Shown: one piece after another, positions 1 through 11,577 of the stretch
Layout of the letters: each line of letters starts with the position of its first letter
Numbering within the stretch: position 1 is the first letter of the stretch
Origin: Typha latifolia
Lineage: Eukaryota > Streptophyta > Magnoliopsida > Poales > Typhaceae
DNA length: 64,000 nt
Assembly (NCBI GenBank): GCA_019914945.1
Contig: CM034101.1
Coordinates: 1,809,188 to 1,873,187, forward strand
Direction of reading: 5' to 3'
Notes under the pieces: generated by a model
What the model was told of the DNA's origin: nothing
What the model saw: only the letters and a program-made list of their open reading frames with translations
The model's database searches: none
Program-made: the position numbers and the translations under genes

Positions 1-142
1 GTCCAATGTCTTTATAGGATCATCAGGTTCAACGTTCACGGAGGATATTCTTCGGCTCCGAAGAGGCTGGGGATCTGCTTCCCAGTGTGATGAGTACCTT
101 TGCCGGGGCGAGCTACCTAATTATATTGCTGAACAAGGATGA
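1..142 (+). CDS. O-fucosyltransferase-like protein, 3' end only
   Basis: The window opens inside a coding exon. The frame starting at base 2 stays open for 46 codons and stops at TGA 140-142. The peptide contains GSSGSTFTEDILRLRRGWGS, then CDEYLCRGELPNYIAEQG at the terminus. I recognise this as the C-terminal tail of the plant O-fucosyltransferase-like family (DUF246/GT65-related, Golgi type II membrane proteins), in which a GSSGSTFT..D-I-LRLR..WG..S.CDEYLC.GE.PN-(F/Y)IA pattern recurs. The recognition is from memory and rests on a short stretch. The catalytic part lies upstream of the window. The 3' UTR probably follows 142. The family acts in glycosylation of cell-wall or secreted substrates; no substrate can be inferred here. 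Confidence 0.72.
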   Translation, partial: SNVFIGSSGSTFTEDILRLRRGWGSASQCDEYLCRGELPNYIAEQG

Positions 143-1098
143 GATAAACTGAAACGAGCTTCAACAATTTGGCCCTTATACCCCACATTTTTTTAATTTA
201 GTGTTTGTATATTAATCACATCTAGTGTTCGAGAGCATTCTGTATCAAGTGAGATTGATTGAATTTCCCAGTTGCATATTTGTTATATCTTTAGCTATCC
301 AGGTTCTACATGTGCATTACTATTTGCTTGCCTAATTTTTTTTCCCAATGAAGTTACATGTTCTTGGAGGCTGGGAGTGATGGAATTGGGAGAACTTATG
401 CGAACTCTAGTAATTGCGAGGTTTCTTCCATTTGTGTATGTTGAAACTTAACTCAATCCAGAGCACTGAAGCCACCATTTCTGTCTGCTGGAAGGGCTTT
501 ACTGCTTTGGAGATCTCAACTGATGTATGCTTTCTTAGGCGCAACTCTTATGTGAGGATGGTTAATTTACCTTATTTTTCGTCAGTAGATCATGCGTTAT
601 TCTGACAAGTGATACCACTGCTTAAGTTCCTATGCTTGACACTGTTGCTGTATAAAATTTCAATGGAAGTCAGAAACTTGAACATGCTATATTACGTGTT
701 TTGTACTATAAAGCAGTCCTACTTGTTCTCCATGCCCAAACTTCTACTCTCTCTCTCTCTCTCTCCCTCTCTCTTCCTTTTGATTTATAGAATCTTTATC
801 TTTATATACAAAGCTCAAATGGGTTCTTTTATTTCCGTCATGTCCTAATCATCACTTTACTCATCTTACGCCATTCCTTAATATCCGCATAAACTTCGTA
901 ACGTATTTGCTACAAAGAAAAAAAAAAACAATAAAACCATACATTTTATTACACCAATGTTTTGTCACTTACTACAATTTTGTGGTAAATCTTTGCTAAT
1001 TACTCGAAGATTTTTTTATGTGTGTGAGAGAGAAAGAGATCGAGAAGATAGATGTGAGACAGTGAGAGTATCTTTATTTATTATATATATATAGTATG

Positions 1099-1172
1099 GT
1101 CTTTGGATGCTACGCCGAAGACAATAAATATTATAGAATGGTCTTTGGTTTACCCACGCTGAAACCAAAGAC
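1099..1172. repeat. Two tandem hairpins with GTCTTTGG arms
   Basis: Hairpin A (1099-1122) pairs GTCTTTGG with CCGAAGAC across an 8-base loop, with one G.T mismatch. Hairpin B (1141-1172) pairs GTCTTTGGTTT with AAACCAAAGAC, a perfect 11-bp stem with a 10-base loop. The left arms start 42 bases apart and share the context ATGGTCTTTGG. This could be a MITE remnant or a duplicated palindromic protein-binding site. Confidence 0.75.
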
Positions 1173-2389
1173 GCACATACAACCCCTCTCCTCACCCCCT
1201 CCATGTGCATTGTCCCAATCTCAAAGATCCACGCGTCTCCCTACCGACCGCACGTACAGCAGAAGGATCACTAGGCGGAGTAGATCAGCGCACAGCGTCT
1301 TGGCCTTGTCTCTGCCCAACACGTGGCCTCCTGTCGATCGCCACGTCGCCACGACGGCACTAACACCACCAAATCTTGCTCGGGAGGAAACAGCAACTGC
1401 CGCACACAATGCACCGTACCATGCTACGTACTGCATTAGCACTGTCTAATATCCCATGCGAGTCCTCACATAGAGTAATTATTTTTGTCTTAGTTACTCC
1501 TAATAATCCCTCCCCTAAGATCTATTAGTTATATATATGCATGAGAATAATTAATTTTATTTACTTTTATTTGATTGGATCCCATAAAAGAAGTAAATAT
1601 ACCACTCCTCTTGTTTCCATCTCACCCAGTAACTCAACATAAAAATCTCGTGAGCTTAAAAGAAGGCAACACAAATTATATGCTACAAAGATAACCACAA
1701 AAGAAAAAAAAAATCTTGAAAAAAAGTTATATGCTCAAGCAAGAAGACTTCTTTGGTATCTTAGCTGATGTGGGGGCAGCGTAGATTTATTTTATGAGTT
1801 GAAAAATGCATCTCAATCTCCATCAAAAATTAAGAAAACGAAATTACCAGTTGTGCATAAATTAAAGGATTATGAAGAAGAATAAGATTTTGCTTATAAC
1901 TAATTTAATCAGTAAGTGGGATTATATTACTCTGTTTAAACTAGTGAACATGGAAAGCCCCGTGAATATCTCAAGTAGTGTCGACATGGCAATTGGCCTC
2001 AAAAATAAATCAAAATTTGGATTTCAATCATGTAAACCATATAGCACAAGAGTTAATAATTCATATCTAGTCACAGATGATTGGCTAGATGGGAATATTA
2101 TGTCAACTCTGACCTATGTCTGCTACATGAATTTATTTCTTAAGTTTGTACCAGAAGTATTATTGCTTTCTATGTATTAAGTCATCGTTATAGCTCATGG
2201 GTTAAGTTTTATTAAAATTATAAAATTATTTATTTTTTATAAATATTGTGATTAATATCGGATAAATTTTCATCCCAGCAGCTTAGTTTAGATTAACTTT
2301 TCTTTAAAAAAAATATTAATCTAGTTGTTATATCTGTTTATCGCAAAGAATTAACTTTTTATCTAACCGATCTATGGGTTCATGAAGAT

Positions 2390-2391
<2 letters not shown>

Positions 2392-2434
<43 letters not shown>
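2392..2434. repeat. (GA)n microsatellite upstream of WNK
   Basis: An almost perfect 43-base GA dinucleotide run, about 345 bases before the WNK start codon. GA/CT tracts near plant promoters can be bound by BBR/BPC GAGA-binding factors. Length polymorphism is likely. Confidence 0.95.
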
Positions 2435-2438
<4 letters not shown>

Positions 2439-2778
2439 CATCAATGGGATGTGGGGGGGAAAGAGCAGGGGTGAAAAATGTGGGCCTTTCCCATTGTCCT
2501 TTTTGTACTTCAAAAAGGATCAGCTCCTCTGAGAGTTGGAAAACGTTTGTCTTCTTGGTGCCATGCCCTCTCTTCCCCCCTTCTCCTCTTCCATCTCTCT
2601 TCCATGTCTGTGAACATAGCCCACAAAGTAAATATTCTTCCTCCTCATCTCTCACCATACCCCAGAAATAGAACAAGGTGGTTACTTGCTTCCTCTGCTC
2701 AGCTCCTGTTTTCTCTTACTTCTTTTGTTCCATTTGGGAAGGGCTATATGAGAAGTGGTCATTGAGAGGAGGAATAAA

Positions 2779-5683
2779 ATGATGGGGGTTGATGCCAAGG
2801 ATCAAGATTATCCAGAATTTGTGGAAGTCGATCCAACAGGAAGATATGGCAGGGTATGTAACAAAAAAATTCTTTCTTTTCCCCTCATCTTTGTTTTTGC
2901 TGGCATCTGGTTCTTATTGCCTGTGCTTTTGTATGCAGTATAATGAGATCCTAGGCAAGGGAGCTTCAAAGATAGTGTATGATCCCATTTCTCTAATTTC
3001 CACCTACTTGTTGATGACTTCTGGAGGAAATTTGATTCCTTTTCTTTTGTTTGACAATTCATGGGTATTTTCTCATGTGGGTCTACCTGTGATCTAATGG
3101 CAGTTACAAGGGGTTTGATGAGTATGAAGGGATTGAGGTTGCTTGGAACCAGGTGAAGCTCTATGACTTCCTTCAAAGCCCTGAGGACTTGGAGAGACTA
3201 TACTGCGAGATCCACCTCCTCAAGACCCTCAAGCACGATAACATAATGAAGTTTTATACTTCCTGGGTTGACACCTCCAAGAGGAACATCAATTTTGTCA
3301 CAGAGATGTTCATCTCGGGCACTCTTAGGCAGTAAGTTTAATCTTTTCCCTTCTTAAAGCGTTTTGATCTAATAAATTAACTTTGATTGCTGCTGGAATT
3401 ACTAGTTTGTTTGTTTACCATTGGCCTTGTGTGGTTTAGGTATAGGCAGAAGCACAGAAGTGTTAACATCAGGGCTGTGAAGCACTGGTGTAGGCAAATC
3501 CTGGATGGCCTTCTCTACCTTCACAGCCATGATCCCCCTATCATCCATAGAGACCTCAAGTGTGATAATATCTTCATCAATGGGAATCATGGGGAAGTCA
3601 AAATTGGCGATCTTGGCCTCGCTGCCATCCTCCGGAAATCTCATGCTGTCCACTGCGTAGGTACAACATACTATAGCTCATCTCCATTAGTTTGTTTGTT
3701 GTAAGGATCTTTTATTTGCCAAACAGATTGAAGAACTCTAGACTTAGATGCTCTTTCAATTATGTCAGGCACACCTGAATTCATGGCTCCCGAGGTATAC
3801 AAGGAGGAGTACAATGAATTGGTGGATATTTACTCTTTCGGCATGTGTGTTCTTGAGATGGTGACATCTGAGTACCCATATAGTGAATGCGCCCACCCTG
3901 TGCAGATCTACAAGAAAGTTATCTCTGTAAGTACTGGAAAAACTTTAGCTCAGAGCTAATGTCCTTAACAATAGGAATTCTAATGTGTCAATGTGTATTT
4001 GCGCGGCTGCAACTTGAACCAGTGATGGCACTTTGCAGTTCATGTCTGTGTGCCGAGATTTGGCCAGTATGAGATGAGGCACTTTCAAAGGTGCAGGTTG
4101 CCAAGCACATGTCATTAAGTTCTTGGCCCTGTATCCGAGACTTGTTATCATTTATAATTCTGTGGAGCATGCAATTGCAATTTCATTGGTGATACTGACC
4201 AGTAAATTACTGCTAGGGGACCAAGCCTGAAGCACTATACAAAGTAGAAGATCCGGAGGTGAGGCAATTTGTGAAGAAATGCTTAGCCCCAGTATCTCAA
4301 AGGCCTGCTGCAAGGGAACTTCTTAAGGACCCTTTCCTCCAAATTGATGATCATGGTCTCTGTTACGCGGAGGAAGAATTCAGCAACATGGGCCATATTT
4401 TAAGACAATCTTCCCTTAGTCTTGTTCATAGTAATGGCTCCTTAATTGCCAACGGATTCTTTGAAGATTTCCATCAAGAAACACTGGAGGAAAATGGATG
4501 GCACTGTGATGAGAGTCACATAGAAGCCCATGGAATTGACCTTTTCCATGGTCATGAGGATGAACCTCTTACTAATTTAGACATAATGATTAAAGGGAGA
4601 AAGAGAGAAGATGGACGCATTTTTCTGAGGCTTAGGATCGCAGATAAATTTGGTATATTCTTATCTAATCTTTTCTTTTGTTGATTGAGTCCATAGAATG
4701 AAACTCATCATCATTGATTCGTTTTTGCAGGCCATGCATGGAACATCCACTTCCCATTTTACATTGAATCAGATACTGCATTGACTGTGGCAACAGAAAT
4801 AGTTATAGAGTTAGATATTACTGATCATGAGGTGACTAGAATAGCAGAAATGATTGATGGTGAGGTGGCTTTATTAGTACCAGAGTGGACACGGGGCCCA
4901 GATATAGAAGATTCAGGAGTTCCTAGCATAGCATTCTGTCAGACTTGCACATCTAATGCCTCACCATGTGGCTCACTTCTAGATTACCTCTCATCAAGAC
5001 ACCCTGGCTGTGCTCACCTTGATTGTGCTGCTATGCATGGACGATTTAAAGAGATAACATACCAAGTTGGAGGACCTGAAGAATGCACGACTGAAGGACC
5101 ACCTGCAGAGTGTAACCAAGCCGATGGAGTTCATTTCCATTTGCAATCATCAAGAGAGAATGAACCTGATGATGGAGATAGCCAAGTTGACCGGTTGTCA
5201 AAAGATGACAAGTTTATGCGCATAAATGGACATGCAACTAGCGATGCAAGAAAAGTGGCTGACAAGTTATGCTTTAGTTGTCAACAACAGTGCCTTGAGG
5301 TACCAGAATCAAGATATTCCTGTCCTGAACCGAGCATATCTGATCATTGTGAGAATAACATGCATAAGGAACTGAGCTGGCTTAAAGTGAGGTACCAAAC
5401 GGAGCTTATAGAGTACAACACTCAACAATTCGAAGAATCGAGTGCTTTGCATCCACCTTCTGACTTCGGTAACTGGAAAATAAGTGCAGATGATGGAGTT
5501 AAAGTTACTGATATAAAACCATTACTAGGTTCAAATGGCAAAAGTGAGTCATTCCATTTCAGCAGACATCATTCTTTTCGTATTCCTGAAAGGGAACTAA
5601 ACCCAGAAAACATCAGTGCATCTGCTATTGCTAATACTGTGCAGGGTCTTGCTGGAGTAGCTACCCCGATTTTGGAGCTCTAA
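2779..5683 (+). CDS. WNK: WNK (with-no-lysine) Ser/Thr kinase
   Basis: Seven coding exons: 2779-2853, 2939-2976, 3104-3331, 3440-3660, 3769-3926, 4217-4652, 4731-5683; 702 aa. The kinase domain is at about residues 26-282. The glycine loop [11 protein letters not shown] carries Lys36 in strand beta2. The usual beta3 Lys is replaced (EVAWNQVKL, Asn53), the hallmark of WNKs. The catalytic loop is [10 protein letters not shown] (150-159), DFG is replaced by DLG (171-173) as in plant WNKs, and GTPEFMAPE closes the activation segment. An OSR1_C/PF2-like domain follows at about 370-440 ([15 protein letters not shown], then an acidic-hydrophobic stretch to VPEW), then a long low-complexity regulatory tail. 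Plant WNKs act in circadian, flowering, ABA and osmotic signalling; the substrate here is unknown. The start was taken at the first of two adjacent ATGs (2779, 2782) in the frame that splices into the kinase. A small uORF (2748-2765, MRSGH) precedes it. Confidence 0.95.
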
Positions 5684-8210
5684 GGGCCCAAAGTTGTGAG
5701 GTCAATGCTGAAAGCAACCCTAGTTACATGTTTACAGGGAAGAGTTACGACGCAGAATCTCTCCTGCTAAATTCTCTCACCAAAACGAAGTCTCTCCCCA
5801 TCGACACAGTTGATGGTTAATTCCTGATTGGCATTTTTGGATCATTTGCAGCAGAACTGACTCCACATTATTTTGGTTCTCTTACCAGATTATATAGCTC
5901 TACTCCTGCAAAGTGCAACAAGCTAGTAAATCAACTGAAATGTAATGAGTTTCTAGGAATCACTCAAGAGGCCACATGTAACTTTTGAATGAAGAGGAAT
6001 ATATTTTAGTCTGATTTATACAATATGTTCCACCTGGTGTAATCTTTTCCTGAGATTAACTTGAGATATTGGAGGCAATTTACTTTTCACACTACAAATC
6101 TATAAACAATGTTATTGAGATTTAGGCTTTTAGTTGGCTAGCAGATGAAAAATGAGTGCTTCTCTGCATCCTATCTATGAACCTAGATGCTAAGGCTATC
6201 ACATTGTCTTCTGAGTTGCCAATTATTGCCAATCCTTTGCCAGTTCTCCTACACAGTTGACAAGTTGAAATTTGTTACCACATGCCAGTCTGTAGTTGGC
6301 TCTCAGGAAGCGTCTCCTGTGCCCATAACTTTCAACACTGGGTTCCACCACATGCTCTCCTCTTAAACAAAGATGAGGATAATCCATGCTATGAATCTTT
6401 CAGGCTCAATATCTTAAAAAGTAGTGCTTCCAGAAGCAAAGAAGGTGAAGGCAACTCATGGATAAAGCAAACAGGGATTGTGATAGGGAAAGTGACAGAT
6501 AGAAAGGGCCCACATATTAAAGATAGGTGATTAGAACTTTTTATACCTAGGCTTATAGTATAGTATTGTGATAAGCTTGAAGGGAAATTGCAGTGGATTG
6601 TGAGGTGAAAGCTAGACCTTTTTTCTTGAATAATTGAACACAGGAATGGATGTCCTTTGCAAACTTTAGCCATTTCGTATAAACCACTAATAGAAAGGCT
6701 ACTCCATGAAATGAAAAATATAAGCACTAGCTAAGCTTAAAGTATATTATTATGGAGCCGTACAATGAGAAGTAGTTGCTTTTTAAAGGAGTTGGGCCTT
6801 CTCTTTTCTTGACTATGTTGCCATAACCTATAACTAAGCTTAATCTTTGCAGGATCAAACACAATCCAGCATCTGAATTCGGTTTATTGGAGTCTAATTG
6901 TCTAAATGCCAACCTATCCACTACTGTATGTGGAGAATTGCAGTGGTTTAAACTGGTGATCTTATCATGTCATAGCCCACCAAAAGAACTTTTTTTTAAT
7001 AGAAATATAGGGCTCTTTTAGACTCTGAGCAAGAAAGTTGCATCTGGTGGAATTAAGTTTGGCAACAACTTGGCATTAAGCATGAACGACGTGGAAGAGG
7101 CGACATCCGTTTGACTGAGTTGGATTTGTGGGCAAAGAAATTGTGGCTTATTTTGGAACCTATGGGAAAATAATTGCTTGGAATTTGACTGGCTTTGCCT
7201 GCATATAACTGAAACAGATAAATTTTGAGGAAGAATACAAGAAGCTATCGTTGATGAGCAATTCAGATGACCTTAAAGTGGTGACTAAAAAGAAAAAAAG
7301 TCAAGTTGCAGAAGTTTCACCTAATCACTAATTCCACATTTAATTTGTTAATCAAAAAAGGAGGCTGAAAATAGCTCAAATTATGCATATTAAAAATACT
7401 AATCAACATATCCTGTTGAATTCTCGTCATGCATTCGAGTTTGCATGCAAAGAATTAGATGCGTGATTACAACAACTAAGCTTCTCAGATTAAAAAAGTT
7501 TATCGCAAGAAAGCGTAGATCTTTCCTGCGTGGACATCAAAAGGAATGCGTTTTGGCATCAGGTCAAGAGCTTAATCAAAGAATATTAATCAGATTGGCA
7601 CTCTTTACCTGCTCACATTTAGCACGCAATCTTTCTTCACGACATCCATATTGAGCAAATTTTGGTAGGTGATAACATTTTTTTTAAGGCACAAACCAAA
7701 AGGAAGCAGCCATTAAAAGGAGGTTGTTGAACGAATTTGAAGTCTTCCATGCACCAAAATTTTCTTAAGATAACTACTGAAAAATTTACAGATGGGTAAT
7801 CTTAGAATCAACTTTCTTTTTCTTGATTTGGTCAGAAAATCACTAGCTTTTCCAGCATTCAAATCAGTCCAACCAACTATTCATTTCATATTTTCCTCCA
7901 GTAGTTAGTCTAATCCAAGAAATTCCACATATTTAGTTATTTCCTTAGGTAATATTATTTATCGAAAAACTCTACCCTTTCTTTACTTCTCTAAGCATAA
8001 TAAAGTCATACAGGCAGAAGTACCAAGCTGAAGATTCTACAAATAGTGCTAATGTAAATGCTGCAAATTTCATATTTACATTGGATGAAACTGTTCATTG
8101 TACATCTGAACCATAAGAGTAACAGATATATACACCACATGAATTGCCTCTGGAGAGCAACATGGCGCTCCAATCACTGTTCCGTTAAGCAAGAGGGAAT
8201 TCACATTGCA
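5684..8210. other. Intergenic, convergent 3' ends of WNK and the J-protein gene
   Basis: The first 300-400 bases are WNK 3' UTR. The last 150 or so bases before 8211 are probably J-protein 3' UTR on the minus strand. Between them is AT-rich DNA. ORFs such as 6282-6530 and 7445-7654 lack domain motifs, and I see no splice-linked partners. No repeat or RNA gene was recognised. Confidence 0.5.
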
Positions 8211-10987
8211 TTACTTGAGATCATCTTGAAGCTTAAAGGACATGTATAGCAATGCCAGCACAGCTCCCTGAGGAAGGGGAGCGAATTTTGCAAGATAAGC
8301 CCCTACCCACATTGCTATCACCACTAAAGCAACAAGGCTGCTGCTATTCTTCCCACAGAGCCAGCTGGCAAATTTGATGCATAGGGTAAGAAGAATACCG
8401 CCGCGGCCGCCGAGAAGCCAAGCAACCATATATCCTGTCTTGTATCCAATATCCAACTGCTTGTCCAACAAAGCAGTTACTCCACAGATTGTGAGTGTTG
8501 CGCGGAATCCAATTGTCTGCATGAAAAAGAGCGTGAAGAAGGCAAATCTTAGTACGTCGCTGAAAGACCCTCTCTCGTCGCCCGAGGTTTCTTCATATGA
8601 GAATCTCTCATAGTACCATGAATCATCCTTTCTCTGCTTCCAATACTGCATCCGCTTCCTCAGTTCTGACCATCTATGATTTATTTCATCAGGATCAGGA
8701 TCATGGTCCCACTTTGTCTGTGTCCTCTCTGTTGCTCCAGGGAATTGGAACATCATATCATACCGAGCCCGTGACACTTCATCAGAGAGCACCTAAATAG
8801 AAAGTGACAGTTAAATATCAACTAAAAGCAATTATACTTGGAGTATGCTCTAACAAAAAAATTTCTCAACTACCAGACAACTGCCTTCTGAAAACTTCGA
8901 TCTGGCACTTAGATTGTATTGATGATGCGGGGAAGTCTTAACCAAGCCTATCAAGGGTAGTCATTTTGGAAGAATACAGGTATTAGGTAAATTGTGCGTG
9001 TTGGTTTAGATTTTCAGACTAGAAAAACAGTGATTACTGCACCCTACCCCATCCATGAAAACTTGCTAATTTTTCTTCCTTGCTGATAAAAGGCAGTCCA
9101 GGGAGTGGAGCAACCCACTGTGGTTAGCCTCTATAAAGAAGATAGTGTTTGTACCAGAGATCAAGTACAAGTAGTTCCACCATAATGCATACTAATTAAT
9201 CTATTCCTCAGATTAAAAAGATCATGCATATGAAGAATCTGTGTTTTCAGTTCACCAAAACAGCTTGTAAAAGAAACAATTTGAGAGCCGGGAAAGTAAA
9301 TAGCTATTCATGTTCATATGCAAAGTTTATGAGCATTTCAAACAAGTAGTCACCTCGTATGCAAAGCGAATGCTCTTAAAAACCTCGTTTGCTTGCAAAT
9401 CTTTGCTAACATCGGGATGATACTGCAAAAGGACATAGTGATAAGGCGAACAATTTAAAGCACAGTATTTTGCAGATGCAATTTAAAAATATAAGCGCCA
9501 TAAAATTGTTTTTCACTAGTTAAGTGCCGGCAATAGAGAACCCTGCTGATCTCAACATACTTGATCATACTCATATGTGCATGCTATTAAGAAGCCATAC
9601 TCAGTAGCTCTGGTGACCAAAATATTTCCTATGACTACAGGAAACCATCAATAAACAAATAAATCAACAAGCTACTGTCCTTCTGCATACTATTTGTTGT
9701 AGTTTCTTATACTAAAGCACCACATAAATTCATCACAATCATTTTCAAATCTCTTATTACCATAAATAAATAGATATCTCCTTTGTCTACCTTCTGAAAA
9801 TATAGCATCTCTAATTAAGTGCGCTTCATTTGACAGTCTTAAAGTTTCTGAAAACATCTCGACAAGCCAGCCTCTTTTGTTAAATTATTTTGCTTTTACT
9901 TTTAACTTCTTCCTGAATATACTTGCAGACATTCCATTTTCAGATCAAAATATATATTCTATCCTTCTGTTCTAGATAATAGTTATATTATAATCTTAAT
10001 TCTTAAATACTTATTACACAAGCTTACAGTACAGTGCACGGCACACAGATGACAATTTTTTTCTTTTTTCCATCATGGTATAAATGTTCCACCTAGTGAA
10101 AAACTTAGGGATTCGATGACCAGAAGAGCAGCATCCGAATACAATCGGAATTAAAGATGATTGATATTCCAAATTGAGGAAATTTTTATAATAGGGACAT
10201 GTTATCAAATGCCATCAATTCATTCTATGACGTTCTTTATGAGAAGATCAAAGATTCATGGATTCGATGCTCCAGTTATGGCTTTGCATTCTATGGCTCT
10301 GTTCATGCTTTAATTCAATGTGAGTTCATGCTCAGATTCTAATCTTAATAAGCACTACACTATATGGTCAGCATTTCTAATAAGAGCATGCCTTCACCCA
10401 AAGTACAAGGCAGGAATAAGTAATCGAGTGCATCAATCCATATATCTAGTAGCTCTAAATCTCTACACAATTGCATTTTGGAGATATGAAATCATGCCCA
10501 TGTAAAATTTTCGATGATTAAACAAATACCCACAAATCATTCATGTTGTCCTAGAGATATGAAATCCTCGTTTTAACAAAGTGGAAACTTCTATCTTCGA
10601 ACTAAGAACTTCTACTACCTTGATAACCTCTCCATTTCCCTTTCGATACCAACTCGAAGTTAGCCATCAAAATATCACACGAGAATAAATCGACGCTAAC
10701 TGCGAGCATGTATAAAATAAAGCTGAGACCTTTCTAGCGAGAAGGCGATAAGCACGCTTAATATCGACAACGGAGGCGCTCCGGGAGATGCCAAGGACGG
10801 CGTAGTGGTCCTGCTCTCCGTTGGCAGCCGCCACTGGGCCGCCGGCCCGGTCGGCCGATCTCCTGCTCCGACCATCGAACCAGGGCCATAGGCCTACAAA
10901 GGAGGAGATTGGGGTCTTGGAAGGTAGGAAGAGACCACGCCCGCCGTCGGAGGAGCTCGGCCGTAGAAGCAAGAAGGAAGATTGCAT
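8211..10987 (-). CDS. Membrane-anchored J-domain (DnaJ-like) protein, probably plastid
   Basis: Three exons: 10987-10730, 9422-9354, 8792-8211; 302 aa. Residues 1 to about 58 are Ser/Arg-rich with few acidic residues, like a chloroplast transit peptide. The J domain follows: DHYAVLGISRSASVVDIKRA (helices I/II), then YHPDVSKD with the HPD tripeptide at 88-90 at the start of exon 2, then FKSIRFAYEVLSDEVSRARYD. HPD is the motif that stimulates Hsp70 ATPase. After an acidic, Trp-rich linker come about four hydrophobic segments (about 190-217, 228-254, 260-280, 283-297). There is no zinc-finger or C-terminal substrate domain, so this is a class C J protein that would recruit Hsp70 to a membrane. 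It may belong with the plastid DJC7x proteins, but I cannot assign an orthologue. It is divergent from the APS kinase gene. Confidence 0.9.
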
Positions 10988-11577
10988 CTCTCTCTTCTCA
11001 GTTCTCCCTTCCTCGCTCGTTCTCGTCTCCTCCCAGCTCAGTCGGAAATCTTGAGATGCTGGGCTTTTGGGCCAAAATAGGCCGGATAGGATCCTCCCCA
11101 GTTAACTAAGCGGTTTATGAGTCAAACTTCTGTCCGAAATCTATAATTTTAAGATATGAGCCAACAGAAGGATGCCAACTGGATGAATGCAGCAAACTCC
11201 TGCCTCAGCTTTGCATAAGACCTGCTTCCGATAATAAAAAAAAACAGAGCTCATATATAAAACATACCAAGGATCCTAAAATTAGAGCGATCTTCCCATT
11301 TTGTCTGAGATTCCGAATCTTGCGGACCACCACAACTTCCTCTTCTTCCCTCCTCGATCGCAGAGGAGCACTGCAAACACGATCGCGGACGAATTGGAAT
11401 CCCCAAGGTAATCTATTCCTTCTCCTCTAGTTTCCATAGAATCCTTTTTTTGGTTAATTTCCCCCCCAAAATTGTTCCTTTAGTCATATAGACCTAGAGC
11501 ATGTGAGATTTTTCATATTGTGATTGGATTTGATGCTGCATTGGTGAATGGGTTTAGGAACGGAGGAGAAGATAGCG
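10988..11577. promoter_or_regulatory. Shared promoter of the J protein (-) and APS kinase (+)
   Basis: Only 590 bases separate the two start codons, including both leaders. On the plus side a CT-rich leader exon ends at 11407 (CCCCAAG, donor GTAATC) and rejoins at 11558 (acceptor TTTAG), so the APS kinase has a 5' UTR intron of 150 bases. On the minus side the leader is GA-rich on the plus strand. No clear TATA box was seen, which is common in divergent housekeeping promoters. Confidence 0.6.

Larger units (their letters stand above)
143..2778. other. Intergenic: 3' UTR of the O-FucT-like gene, then WNK promoter and leader
   Basis: No convincing gene. The first few hundred bases are probably 3' UTR. 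A CT-rich microsatellite lies near 750-775. Two GTCTTTGG hairpins lie at 1099-1172. A GC-richer patch at about 1200-1440 contains an ACGT-core G-box-like site (AACACGTGGC, about 1318-1327) and other ACGT elements, and looks like regulatory DNA. AT-rich sequence follows to 2390, then a (GA)n tract, then a pyrimidine-rich stretch (about 2500-2740) that looks like the WNK 5' leader. Short ORFs here have no family signature. Confidence 0.5.

Noticed and set aside
1096..1449. 117-codon plus-strand ORF upstream of WNK
   Set aside because: Composition follows the GC-rich promoter patch; no domain, no splice partner, and the same bases carry the hairpins.
2380..2676. Minus-strand ORF ending in a Ser-Leu repeat
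   Set aside because: The Ser-Leu run is only the (GA)n microsatellite translated; no family features and it overlaps the WNK leader.
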